Under the pieces are notes generated by a model that was given only the letters and a program-made list of their open reading frames with translations, searched no databases and was not told where the DNA came from. Made by a program: the position numbers and the translations under genes. This document shows, piece by piece, positions 7,431 to 14,980 of a stretch of 25,201 nt of DNA (positions within the stretch are counted from its first letter, which is position 1; each line of letters begins with the position of its first letter). The stretch covers positions 1 to 25,201 of IMG/VR virus record IMGVR_UViG_3300020178_000071; one strand, given 5' to 3'. Source of the stretch: a virus.

Positions 7431-7887
7431 ATCCTTAGAAACCGAAGTCGCTCTGTTAAAGAACGACGTGAATCAGATAGGTTCTCTTTTTGTTAAACTG
7501 GAAACAGCACTAGAAAAAATTGGTGACGTTTCACAAAATATTGGACAGATGTTAGCAGTCCATGAGTCCAGGCTCAATTATGCCGACGAAAAACAAGAAG
7601 AGGTCTTAACAACATTGGACACACGTAAGAAAGAAACAGACAATGATATTAAAGAACTTCATTCTAGGATGACAACCACCACCCGGGAGCTTAAGCAAGA
7701 GATGTCTAAAGATATCGATAAAGTATTAGATAGTATAAAAGATTTAAAAGCTCACGTGGTTACCAAAACCGAGCGATTAGAGACCCGTATTTCCGCGCTT
7801 GAGCGCTGGAGATATATCCTATTAGGAGCCATTACATTGGCAGCATTTGTAGTACCTGCAATCCTATCTTTCCTAAAAATCTCCTAA
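7417..7887 (+). CDS. Coiled-coil protein with C-terminal membrane anchor (DUF7201-like, holin/XhlA-like?)
   Basis: Residues ~5-125 are a long heptad-rich helix (ETEVALLKNDVNQIGSLFVK, TRELKQEMSKDIDKVLDSIK). A short WRY boundary is followed by one hydrophobic segment at about 131-153 (ILLGAITLAAFVVPAILSFL). This tail-anchored arrangement is shared by the hemolysin XhlA group and by a marine phage family I recall as DUF7201. No holin is otherwise recognisable near the spanin genes, so a membrane-lesion role is possible, but the evidence is topology only. The gene overlaps the preceding one by 14 bases. Its stop lies inside a tandem 11-base repeat (7871-7892), just before a strong promoter. Confidence 0.6.
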   Translation: MAENKSLETEVALLKNDVNQIGSLFVKLETALEKIGDVSQNIGQMLAVHESRLNYADEKQEEVLTTLDTRKKETDNDIKELHSRMTTTTRELKQEMSKDIDKVLDSIKDLKAHVVTKTERLETRISALERWRYILLGAITLAAFVVPAILSFLKIS

Positions 7888-7892
7888 AAATC
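7871..7892. repeat. Tandem 11-bp direct repeat across a stop codon
   Basis: TCCTAAAAATC occurs twice back to back, at 7871-7881 and 7882-7892. The first copy is read as the last sense codons of the preceding gene. The second copy, shifted in frame by the 11-base unit, supplies its TAA stop at 7885-7887. Confidence 0.85.
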
Positions 7893-7910
7893 TAGCATAC
7901 CAAAACCAAA

Positions 7911-7936
7911 AATAGTGCTTGACATATAGCACTATT
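7911..7936. promoter_or_regulatory. Inverted repeat over the -35 box (operator-like)
   Basis: AATAGTGCT (7911-7919) and AGCACTATT (7928-7936) are perfect complements separated by eight bases. The loop holds most of the -35 hexamer. Placed here it looks like a binding site for a dimeric repressor or activator, though no regulator can be named. Confidence 0.6.
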
Positions 7937-7947
7937 ACTCGTATAAT
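7919..7947 (+). promoter_or_regulatory. Perfect sigma70-type promoter for the replication module
   Basis: TTGACA at 7919-7924 and TATAAT at 7942-7947 are separated by exactly 17 bases, the full bacterial housekeeping consensus. Initiation near 7954 would leave a leader of about 17 bases with GAGG before the primase ATG at 7971. The -35 is extended upstream as TGCTTGACA, shared with other promoters in this window. It lies in an 83-base gap between the structural and replication modules, which fits an early or middle promoter read by host polymerase. Confidence 0.85.
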
Positions 7948-7963
7948 AAGCACATTATACGAG
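7938..7963. promoter_or_regulatory. Inverted repeat over -10 box and start site (operator-like)
   Basis: CTCGTATAAT (7938-7947) and ATTATACGAG (7954-7963) are perfect 10-base complements around a six-base loop, AAGCAC. The left arm contains the whole -10 box and the right arm ends in the GAG of the ribosome site. A protein bound here would block initiation. Confidence 0.6.
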
Positions 7964-7970
7964 GTTCCTT

Positions 7971-8987
7971 ATGTCATTATACATCGATCTAAAATACATA
8001 CAAATGATTAGCTTTCGTTTGGAGAGATACAAGCGAAAGGACGACTACCTATTTAACTTCAGATGTCCTATCTGTGGAGACTCCGCTAAAAAGAATAAAG
8101 CACGTGGGTACTTGTACAAAGTTAAGAACGATATGTTCTACAAATGCCACAACTGTCAAGCAGGTAAAACATTTGGTGGGTTACTGGAAATTGTAGATAG
8201 TTTACTACACAAAGAATATGTCTTAGAAAGATACTCAGAAGGCATTGCAGGTAACAGGGCAAACAAAACTCCTGAATTTCAATTTGAATTTAAAGAGCCT
8301 AAGGCACGTCCTAAAACTCTAATAGATGAGATGATGGATAGTCTAGATGGTTTGCCTGAAGAGCATGAATCAGTGCAGTATGCTCTAAAAAGAATGATAC
8401 CTAAAGAACAGTTCAATAGGCTATACTACTTAGACGACATAAGAAAAGCCTCTACTCTCAATTCTAAATATACTAAAAGCTTAACTACTGAACAGCCTAG
8501 ACTAGTGCTGCCTTTTGTAGATGAGCAAGGCAAACTTACTGGCATGGCTATGCGCGGCATGAGAGGTGAAACACTGCGGTATATCATGTTGAAGATTGAT
8601 GAAGACGCTCCTACGATATTTGGATTAGAAAATATGGATCGTTCTAAGAATGTTAAAGTTGTGGAAGGACCCATTGATAGTTTGTTTATTCCTAATGCTA
8701 TTGCCTGTGCTGGTAGTGCCTTTAATAGAATCAGTGAGTTGAACTTAACTGATTATACCATTGTGTTTGATAATCAGCCAAGAAACTCAGAGATAGTTCG
8801 TTTGGTTAATAAGTATATAAACGAGGGAGCAAATGTTGTAATTTGGCCCGAGACTGTTGAAGCAAAAGATATCAATGATATGGTACTACAGGGTTTGACA
8901 CCTGGAGAGATTAACAGTATAATAGAGAAAAATACATACACGGGCCTACGTGCTCAAATGAAATTAACGACATGGAGAAAATGTTGA
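7971..8987 (+). CDS. 61: T4 gp61-like DNA primase
   Basis: This 338-aa primase makes RNA primers for lagging-strand synthesis alongside the replicative helicase. The N-terminal zinc module has Cys32-xx-Cys35 (CPICGDS) and Cys59-xx-Cys62 (CHNC). A TOPRIM domain follows, with the acidic VVEGPIDSLF (Glu232) and a second acidic site at YTIVFDNQPRN (Asp267), then a conserved AKDINDM. Order, spacing and length fit T4 gp61 (342 aa). It is the first gene after a perfect sigma70 promoter carrying two palindromes, so it heads the replication and nucleotide operon. Its end overlaps the thyX start. No helicase domain is fused, so a separate helicase gene is expected elsewhere in the genome. Confidence 0.88.
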   Translation: MSLYIDLKYIQMISFRLERYKRKDDYLFNFRCPICGDSAKKNKARGYLYKVKNDMFYKCHNCQAGKTFGGLLEIVDSLLHKEYVLERYSEGIAGNRANKTPEFQFEFKEPKARPKTLIDEMMDSLDGLPEEHESVQYALKRMIPKEQFNRLYYLDDIRKASTLNSKYTKSLTTEQPRLVLPFVDEQGKLTGMAMRGMRGETLRYIMLKIDEDAPTIFGLENMDRSKNVKVVEGPIDSLFIPNAIACAGSAFNRISELNLTDYTIVFDNQPRNSEIVRLVNKYINEGANVVIWPETVEAKDINDMVLQGLTPGEINSIIEKNTYTGLRAQMKLTTWRKC

Positions 8988-9652
8988 ACACAGTAAGACT
9001 AATCGGAATCACAAAACCCTCAGCGAATATTTGCCACACACCAGACGATCTCATTGCTTACACTGCTCGAGTAAGTAACCCCGGCAATCAAAACAACCCT
9101 GAAACAGCACCTAAATTGCTAAAATATCTAATAGAAAACGATCATTGGAGCCCTTTTGAGATGGTTTCTGCGACTCTTGAGATTACCACAACCCGAGATA
9201 TATCTAGACAAATTATACGTCATAGATCCTTTTCTTTTCAGGAATTTAGTCAACGATATGCCGTAGCTTCAGAGTTTGAAAAGAGGGAAGCACGTTTACA
9301 AGATCCTAAGAATCGACAGAACAGTATCGCACTTGATATGTCTGATGAATACGAAGGTGGCTTACAAGATCGTTGGTATCAAATGCAAGAACGAGTTATA
9401 AGAGAATCGAAGTTAGCATATAATTGGGCTATAGAAAACGGTATTGCTAAAGAACAAGCAAGGGTAGTTCTACCAGAGGGTAATACATTAACTACCCTTT
9501 ATATGGCAGGCAACTTAAGGAGTTGGATTCACTATTGTGGACTCCGACGAGGTAATGGTACACAGCTAGAGCACCAGCAAATTGCAGACAAATGTTGGAA
9601 TATTTTATCAGAACATTTTCGAAGCATTAAGCTAGCTGTCGAGGACATCTGA
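8981..9652 (+). CDS. thyX: Flavin-dependent thymidylate synthase ThyX
   Basis: This enzyme converts dUMP to dTMP using methylenetetrahydrofolate, NADPH and FAD. The ThyX signature RHRxxSxxxxSxR is complete (RHRSFSFQEFSQR, residues 80-92), and HWSPFEM and the C-terminal NLRSWIHYCGLR are also typical. The length of ~223 aa matches the family. ATG 8981 is preferred because GGAG lies just before it. ATG 8972, also in frame, adds three residues but has no ribosome site. It overlaps the primase end and precedes the ribonucleotide reductase genes, so the operon couples deoxynucleotide supply with replication. Use of ThyX instead of the T4-type ThyA is common in marine phages. Confidence 0.93.
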   Translation: MLNTVRLIGITKPSANICHTPDDLIAYTARVSNPGNQNNPETAPKLLKYLIENDHWSPFEMVSATLEITTTRDISRQIIRHRSFSFQEFSQRYAVASEFEKREARLQDPKNRQNSIALDMSDEYEGGLQDRWYQMQERVIRESKLAYNWAIENGIAKEQARVVLPEGNTLTTLYMAGNLRSWIHYCGLRRGNGTQLEHQQIADKCWNILSEHFRSIKLAVEDI

Positions 9653-9702
9653 TTTATATATACAGTACCCTCAGAACATAACACATTAAAGGATAAGAAT
9701 AA

Positions 9703-11499
9703 GTGGCAAAACAAGATTATAACGGCATTCAAATTGATCTCAGTAGGGATTCATTATTTGACAAATTAGGAATACAAAGACTACAAGAGTCTTACATGAG
9801 GGAGGATGAAACTAGCCCTCAACAGCGTTTTGCACACGTAAGTAAAGCATTTGGATCAAATCCAGAACACGCACAACGGCTTTATGAGTACAGCAGTAAG
9901 CACTGGTTATCATATTCTACGCCTATCTTGTCTTTTGGTCGATCTAAGAAGGGTATGCCAATCTCTTGTTTCCTTAATTACATTAACGACACAGCGGAGG
10001 GTTTAGTTGAAAATCTCTCAGAAACAAATTGGCTTAGTATGCTCGGTGGTGGCGTTGGGATTGGGTTTGGGATTCGCTCTAGTGATGACAAATCTGTGGG
10101 CGTCATGCCTCATCTTAAAACCTACGACGCAAGTTCACTTGCATACAGACAAGGTAGAACAAGGCGCGGAAGTTACGCAGCCTACCTCGACATCAGTCAT
10201 CCAGACATTACCATGTTTCTTGAAATGCGTAAGCCTACAGGAGACCAAAATGTGCGATGCTTGAACCTGCATCACGGTATTAATATTAGTGATAGGTTCA
10301 TGGAAATTATTGAAAGATGTATGGTAGACCCAGATACAGATGATGGTTGGAATCTAATTGATCCACACTCTGGAGAAATCCGAGACACTGTATCAGCTAA
10401 ATCATTGTGGCAAAAGATACTAGAGCTTCGTATGGAAACAGGCGAGCCGTATATCCATTACGTAGACACCAGTAATAAAAACTTACCTGAGTTTCAAAAG
10501 AAACTTGGATTAAAAATTCATCAAAGTAATTTGTGTTCAGAGATTATCCTGCCAACAAATGAAGATAGAACAGCAGTGTGCTGTTTGTCATCTGTTAACT
10601 TAGAACACTATGATGCTTGGAGTAAACAACCTTTATTCCTGAAAGACATGGCAGAAATGTTGGACAATGTACTACAATACTTTATTGAAAACGCTCCGGA
10701 CTCAGTATCTAGAGCAAAGTTTTCAGCACAACGTGAAAGGAGTATTGGTATCGGCGCCCTAGGGTTCCATGCGTATCTGCAAAAGAATAGTATTGCATGG
10801 GAAACACCTCAGGCGAAGGGTACTAATATTCGTATGTTTAGACATATCAAAGGTAAACTAGATGAAGCAAATTTGGAACTCGGTAAAGAACGAGGTGAGG
10901 CTCCTGATGCAAAGGGCACGGGACGAAGATTTAGTCATGTTATGGCTATCGCTCCCAATGCTAGTAGCAGTATTATTATGGGAAACACTAGTCCGAGCAT
11001 TGAACCTTTTAGGGCGAATGCTTACAGGCAAGACACACTCAGTGGATCTTATCTTAATAAGAATAAGCATTTGGATGGTCTTATTAAAAATATGGTTGAA
11101 GAAAATAAGAAACTGGATTATGATGAAACTTGGTCTTCGATAATTGCCAACGACGGATCGGTACAACATCTCACATTCTTATCAGATCATGAGAAAGCAG
11201 TATACAAAACAGCAATGGAAATAGATCAGCGTTGGGTAATTGAACACGCAGCAGACAGACAAACTTTTATTGATCAGGCACAATCACTTAACTTATTCTT
11301 CCGTCCAGATGTTAATAAGAAATATCTTCACGCAGTACATTTCTTGGCATGGAAGTATGAACTTAAAACATTGTACTATTGCCGCTCAGAGAAACTGGGT
11401 AAGGCAGATAAAGTGTCTCGACGTATTGAGAGAGATATTATACAGGAATTAGATATGACAGCAATTGCAGATGGGGAGTGTTTAGCCTGTGAAGGATAG
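9703..11499 (+). CDS. nrdA: Class I ribonucleotide reductase alpha subunit, no ATP cone
   Basis: This is the catalytic subunit reducing NDPs to dNDPs. Visible features are Cys89 (PISCF) and a partner Cys in AVCCLSS (293/294) for the redox-active pair, the catalytic NLCSE (Asn276, Cys278, Glu280), the radical-relay tyrosines in TLYYCRS, and a C-terminal CLAC that would re-reduce the active site. At 598 aa it is far shorter than E. coli NrdA (761) because the N-terminal ATP-cone is missing, so overall activity should not be shut off by dATP. Translation starts at GTG with AAAGGA upstream. The gene sits after thyX, and its end overlaps the queC-like gene that separates it from nrdB. Confidence 0.95.
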   Translation: MAKQDYNGIQIDLSRDSLFDKLGIQRLQESYMREDETSPQQRFAHVSKAFGSNPEHAQRLYEYSSKHWLSYSTPILSFGRSKKGMPISCFLNYINDTAEGLVENLSETNWLSMLGGGVGIGFGIRSSDDKSVGVMPHLKTYDASSLAYRQGRTRRGSYAAYLDISHPDITMFLEMRKPTGDQNVRCLNLHHGINISDRFMEIIERCMVDPDTDDGWNLIDPHSGEIRDTVSAKSLWQKILELRMETGEPYIHYVDTSNKNLPEFQKKLGLKIHQSNLCSEIILPTNEDRTAVCCLSSVNLEHYDAWSKQPLFLKDMAEMLDNVLQYFIENAPDSVSRAKFSAQRERSIGIGALGFHAYLQKNSIAWETPQAKGTNIRMFRHIKGKLDEANLELGKERGEAPDAKGTGRRFSHVMAIAPNASSSIIMGNTSPSIEPFRANAYRQDTLSGSYLNKNKHLDGLIKNMVEENKKLDYDETWSSIIANDGSVQHLTFLSDHEKAVYKTAMEIDQRWVIEHAADRQTFIDQAQSLNLFFRPDVNKKYLHAVHFLAWKYELKTLYYCRSEKLGKADKVSRRIERDIIQELDMTAIADGECLACEG

Positions 11500-12142
11500 C
11501 GTGTTGACTTTGAGAAATCGCTGGCTACATATTGATCCTTATATTCCAACAGATAAAAGAATCGGTGTAGTTGTATCGGGAGGCTGGGACTCAGCTTGCC
11601 TTTGGTACATGACAAAAACTATCTGTAACAAGAGAGGACAAGAGTGTATAGCTTACACCGTGCCTAAACTTGACGGAGCAGAACATTATGCTAACCTGGT
11701 ACTAAAAGAGTTAGCGGACTATATGGAAATAGAGTTTGTACCAACAAGAATTGTAGGGAAAATTAACAGTGAAAATCCTTCAGACTATGTTACTAGTGGC
11801 GTGATGGAGGTATTGGAAAACGGATATTCAGAGTTTATAATGGTTGGGATGAATAAATATCCTCCCCGTCAACGTGAACTGTTACCCGAAGGCTATCCTA
11901 TGCCTAACGAAAGGTATGAGGTTAACGAACACGAAAAACAGTACGTCTCGCATCCTTTTGCAGATTGGACAAAAGATGAGACAATACAATTAGGATTTGA
12001 CTTGGGTATTGAAGAAATTATTATGCCTATTACCCATAGTTGTACAGAACAAAATAGAGGTAGATGTAATAAGTGTTGGTGGTGTGCTGAAAGAGCATGG
12101 GGATTTGAAGAAATAAACAAAATAGACAAAGGAAAAGAATAA
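11489..12142 (+). CDS. queC: QueC-like PP-loop ATPase (7-cyano-7-deazaguanine synthase family)
   Basis: This 217-aa protein has the PP-loop SGGWDSAC at 30-37, which binds ATP and activates a carboxylate or similar group. It also has a C-terminal zinc site made of Cys185, Cys193, Cys196 and Cys199 in SCTEQNRGRCNKCWWCAERAWGF, the arrangement found in QueC. QueC makes preQ0, the precursor of queuosine and of deazaguanine bases in some phage DNAs. The usual partners folE, queD and queE and a DNA transglycosylase are not in this window, so the real substrate is uncertain. It starts at GTG, overlaps nrdA by 11 bases and directly abuts nrdB, an insertion into the reductase operon. Confidence 0.8.
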   Translation: MKDSVLTLRNRWLHIDPYIPTDKRIGVVVSGGWDSACLWYMTKTICNKRGQECIAYTVPKLDGAEHYANLVLKELADYMEIEFVPTRIVGKINSENPSDYVTSGVMEVLENGYSEFIMVGMNKYPPRQRELLPEGYPMPNERYEVNEHEKQYVSHPFADWTKDETIQLGFDLGIEEIIMPITHSCTEQNRGRCNKCWWCAERAWGFEEINKIDKGKE

Positions 12143-13138
12143 ATGGCATTAGCAATAAAAAAGAAACTAACACTACAAGATCCTCGATCTTATTTCAAAC
12201 CTTTCAACTATCCATGGGCATATGATGCCTGGTTGAAGCATGAACAGTCCCATTGGTTACATACAGAAGTGCCAATGAATGAAGACGTTAAGGATTGGGC
12301 GTCCAAACTAACAGACAGCGAGAAGGCTTTCCTTACAAACATTTTTAGATTCTTCGTACAAGGTGACGTTGATGTAGCAGGTGGCTATGTAACAAACTAT
12401 CTACCTCACTTCCCACAACCAGAAGTTCGTATGATGTTGTCTGGGTTTGCAGCTCGAGAAGCATTGCACGTAGCTGCCTATGCTCACTTAATCGAAACAC
12501 TAGGTATGCCTGAGAGTACATATAACGAGTTCCTAGAGTATAATGCTATGTCCGACAAGCACGAATACTTTATGGATATGTCTAACAATAACGGCACACC
12601 TGAATCTATTGCTACAAACATCGCGGCATTCTCAGCATTTACTGAGGGTATGCAGTTGTTCAGTTCTTTTATTATGCTACTTAATTTCCCACGTCACGGT
12701 AAGATGAAAGGTATGGGACAAATTATTACTTGGTCAATCGTTGATGAAACAATGCACGCCGAGTCTATGATTAAGTTGTTTAGAACTTACATTGAAGAAA
12801 ACAAATCATTGTGGAATGATAAACTAAAAGGACAGATTTATACTATTGCTGAAAAGATGACAGAGTTAGAAGATAAGTTCATCGACTTAGCCTTTGCATC
12901 AGGTGATATGGAAAACCTAACACCAGTTGAAGTTAAGAAATACATTAGATATATCTGTGATAGACGTCTAATTAGTTTGGGCATGAAAGGCATTTACAAA
13001 GTTAAAAAGAATCCACTACCCTGGGTAGAGGAAATGGTTAATGCTCCTACACATACAAACTTCTTTGAGAATAGGGCTACTGACTATGCACGTGGTGCAT
13101 TGACAGGGGATTGGGGTGATGTGTGGGGATCAAACTAA
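12143..13138 (+). CDS. nrdB: Class I ribonucleotide reductase beta subunit
   Basis: This is the radical-generating subunit partnering NrdA. The di-iron ligands can be placed: Asp75 (QGDVD), Glu106 and His109 (REALH), Glu168 (TEGMQ), Glu202 and His205 (DETMH). The radical tyrosine is Tyr113, four residues after His109 as in E. coli. Spacing of Asp75 to Glu106 is 31 residues, the same as E. coli 84 to 115. The C-terminus (DYARGALTGDWGDVW) would dock on NrdA. Length is 331 aa. AAGGA precedes the ATG, which begins directly after the queC-like stop. All catalytic residues are present, so it should be functional as an Fe or Mn/Fe enzyme with tyrosyl radical. Confidence 0.95.
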   Translation: MALAIKKKLTLQDPRSYFKPFNYPWAYDAWLKHEQSHWLHTEVPMNEDVKDWASKLTDSEKAFLTNIFRFFVQGDVDVAGGYVTNYLPHFPQPEVRMMLSGFAAREALHVAAYAHLIETLGMPESTYNEFLEYNAMSDKHEYFMDMSNNNGTPESIATNIAAFSAFTEGMQLFSSFIMLLNFPRHGKMKGMGQIITWSIVDETMHAESMIKLFRTYIEENKSLWNDKLKGQIYTIAEKMTELEDKFIDLAFASGDMENLTPVEVKKYIRYICDRRLISLGMKGIYKVKKNPLPWVEEMVNAPTHTNFFENRATDYARGALTGDWGDVWGSN

Positions 13139-13575
13139 AATACATTAAATATTTTGCTAAAATAGCAGAAGAGACAGCGCGGCTATCCTCAGCATTAAAG
13201 CTACAGGTAGGTTGTGTTATTGTAAAGGATAATAGGATATTATCCGTAGGTTATAATGGTACACCCTCTGGTTGGGACAACACTTGTGAACACGAAGGAC
13301 AAACAAAACCTGAAGTAATCCACGCTGAAGCTAATGCGTTAATGAAAATATGCACATCGACTGAATCTAGTAAAGGTGCCAGTCTTTTTGTTACACACTT
13401 TCCATGTGTGCATTGTGCTAAACTAATATATCAAGCAGGCATTTCAGAAGTCTACTATATAAATGATTATAATGCAACAATTGGAAGCGGACACGAGTTC
13501 CTTTCTAAAACAGATATAAAAGTTACGCACATATTCGGATCCGACCCGGCATGGCTCTGGGGAGAAGGACTTTAA
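13123..13575 (+). CDS. dCMP/cytidine deaminase-family enzyme (dCMP deaminase)
   Basis: This is a zinc-dependent deaminase, most likely converting dCMP to dUMP, the substrate of ThyX. The catalytic HAE is at His67-Glu69 and the zinc-binding PCVHC at Pro94-Cys98. Upstream segments ALKLQVGCVIVKDNRILSVG and YNGTPSGWDN are typical of deoxycytidylate deaminases. At 150 aa it is shorter than T4 Cd (193) but normal for the bacterial ComEB type. It starts at GTG inside the end of nrdB, a 16-base overlap in another frame. Feedback regulation by dCTP/dTTP, known in T4, cannot be judged here. Confidence 0.9.
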   Translation: MGIKLKYIKYFAKIAEETARLSSALKLQVGCVIVKDNRILSVGYNGTPSGWDNTCEHEGQTKPEVIHAEANALMKICTSTESSKGASLFVTHFPCVHCAKLIYQAGISEVYYINDYNATIGSGHEFLSKTDIKVTHIFGSDPAWLWGEGL

Positions 13576-13584
13576 GGAAAATAT

Positions 13585-13746
13585 ATGGGAAGATCAAAGA
13601 TATTAGAATGTATTAAATGTGAGGCAGTGTTCAAAGTACAACACGACATGGACGAACATTTTTACACTCCAGAGTTTTGCACATTTTGTGGAGAAGAGTT
13701 GGAGTTTGAGGAAGAGTTAGAATTAGAAGAACCTGAGGAAGAATAA
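13585..13746 (+). CDS. Small zinc-ribbon-like protein
   Basis: This is a 53-aa protein. Two Cys pairs, CIKC (residues 9-12) and CTFC (32-35), could bind one zinc in a ribbon, and the tail is very acidic (EELEFEEELELEEPEEE). I recall similar short CxxC...CPFCGEE proteins throughout marine T4-like phages, with unknown function. AAGGAAA before the ATG and a position in the nucleotide operon support a real gene. It may bind nucleic acid or act as an adaptor to host proteins. Confidence 0.7.
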   Translation: MGRSKILECIKCEAVFKVQHDMDEHFYTPEFCTFCGEELEFEEELELEEPEEE

Positions 13747-13752
13747 TTTGAT

Positions 13753-14499
13753 ATGAGAATAGGCGTAGTAAGTGGTGGGTTTGATCCTTTACATACAGGA
13801 CATATCCGTTTAATTAATGAAGCAGCCGTAGAGTGTGATAAGGTAGTTGTAGCTCTCAACAGCGACGAATGGTTAACTCGTAAGAAGGGCAAACCTTTTA
13901 TGGAGTTTGATGACCGTGCCACAATATTAGAAAACTTAGCAAATGTCTATTTGGTTGTTGGTTTCGATGACGATGATGATACTTGCATAGACGCCTTAGA
14001 GACTCTCAAGAAAACCTTTCCTAAAGACGAGATTTGTTTTTGTAATGGTGGAGACAGAGATCACCATTCTATCCCAGAAATATTTGTACCAGACATCACC
14101 TTTAGATTCGGCGTAGGTGGGCATTATAAATTAGATAGCAGTAGTCGAATACTAGAAGAATGGAAATACGATAAGTCTGTCCATAGAGGGTGGGGAAGTT
14201 ACAAAGTCTTATTTGAAAAGACTGGAATGAAATTAAAAGAATTGGTAATTGAACCTGGGGAACGCCTCAGCTACCAAAAACACTATTTCCGTAGCGAGAT
14301 ATGGTTTGTTCAAAGTGGAGTATGTGAGATAAGACTTGCAGACTACAAGGAAGTACAGTTAAAAACTGAAGACGTGTATCATGTTCCAAGAGGGACATGG
14401 CACCAAATTATTAATACATCTAATATACCATGCCACATCATTGAGATACAGTATGGAGAAAAATGTGAAGAAGAGGATATAGAACGTGCAAAATATTGA
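13753..14499 (+). CDS. Nucleotidyltransferase-cupin fusion
   Basis: The N-terminal ~135 residues form a cytidylyltransferase-type fold. SGGFDPLHTGHIRL carries the HxGH nucleotide-binding motif (His14, His17), RKKGKPFMEF follows, and NGGDR corresponds to a later family motif. The C-terminal ~95 residues are a cupin resembling the end of type II mannose-6-phosphate isomerase/GDP-mannose pyrophosphorylase (IEPGERLSYQKHYFRSEIWF, VPRGTWHQIIN). The pair points to activation of a sugar or polyol phosphate with CTP or a similar nucleotide, for surface glycan or cofactor chemistry. The substrate is unknown. The gene lies between the zinc-ribbon protein and mazG and overlaps mazG by 14 bases. Both domains look intact. 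Confidence 0.8.
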   Translation: MRIGVVSGGFDPLHTGHIRLINEAAVECDKVVVALNSDEWLTRKKGKPFMEFDDRATILENLANVYLVVGFDDDDDTCIDALETLKKTFPKDEICFCNGGDRDHHSIPEIFVPDITFRFGVGGHYKLDSSSRILEEWKYDKSVHRGWGSYKVLFEKTGMKLKELVIEPGERLSYQKHYFRSEIWFVQSGVCEIRLADYKEVQLKTEDVYHVPRGTWHQIINTSNIPCHIIEIQYGEKCEEEDIERAKY

Positions 14500-14785
14500 G
14501 GATTACATTAAAGCCATTGAGAACTGGCATGAGGACCGTAACCTAATTGACGGAGCTAGCGACAAAGATCAGGTATGTAAACTGATCCAAGAAGTCGGCG
14601 AGTTGTCAGATAACGTATGCAAACAAAGAGACGTGGCTGACGATATTGGTGACTGTATTGTTGTTCTTATAAACATTGCCAAACGAAACCAATTAACAAT
14701 CAAGGACTGTTTAGCTATTGCTTACGACGACATTAAAGATCGTAAAGGCAAGATGGTAGACGGCGTGTTTATTAAAGAGGAATAG
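14486..14785 (+). CDS. mazG: MazG-like NTP pyrophosphohydrolase
   Basis: This is a single-domain, 99-aa all-alpha pyrophosphohydrolase. The metal-binding pattern is EVGE at Glu36 to Glu39 and DDIGD at Asp53 to Asp56, so the second half is DxxD in place of the usual ExxD. Family members hydrolyse (d)NTPs to monophosphates. Phage MazG has been proposed to adjust host alarmone levels or to clear nucleotides from degraded host DNA. Translation starts at GTG within the preceding gene. Placement after the dNTP genes fits a role in nucleotide housekeeping. Confidence 0.8.
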   Translation: MQNIEDYIKAIENWHEDRNLIDGASDKDQVCKLIQEVGELSDNVCKQRDVADDIGDCIVVLINIAKRNQLTIKDCLAIAYDDIKDRKGKMVDGVFIKEE

Positions 14786-14788
14786 CAC

Positions 14789-14980
14789 TTGACTCAATGG
14801 CATGGTGGGAAAGGCTCAGGGCGCCGTAAAGGCACAGATGATAACAAGTTCCGAGATAATTGGGACTTAATCTTTGGTAAAAATAAGGACATAAATAGTA
14901 CACAAGATAATGATGAAGGTGTACTAGATGACAGTCAAGAAGAGAAAGCCAAGGAAGAAGAAGGAACCGCAAGTTCATAG
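14789..14980 (+). CDS. Small conserved phage protein (HGGKGS...NWDxIFGK)
   Basis: This is a 63-aa protein. The core TQWHGGKGSGRRKGTDDNKF ending in NWDLIFGK matches a short protein found widely in T4-like marine phages, from memory, whose function is unknown. The start is TTG with AAAGAGGAAT about eight bases upstream, three bases after the mazG stop. The acidic C-terminus (DSQEEKAKEEEGTASS) overlaps the next gene by 53 bases and may be under weak selection. Confidence 0.7.
   Translation: MTQWHGGKGSGRRKGTDDNKFRDNWDLIFGKNKDINSTQDNDEGVLDDSQEEKAKEEEGTASS

Noticed and set aside
10858-11169. Long open frames on both strands inside nrdA, some with hydrophobic or Leu-rich translations.
   Set aside because: They overlap a fully supported nrdA frame, lack ribosome sites and resemble no known family. 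They are frame shadows.
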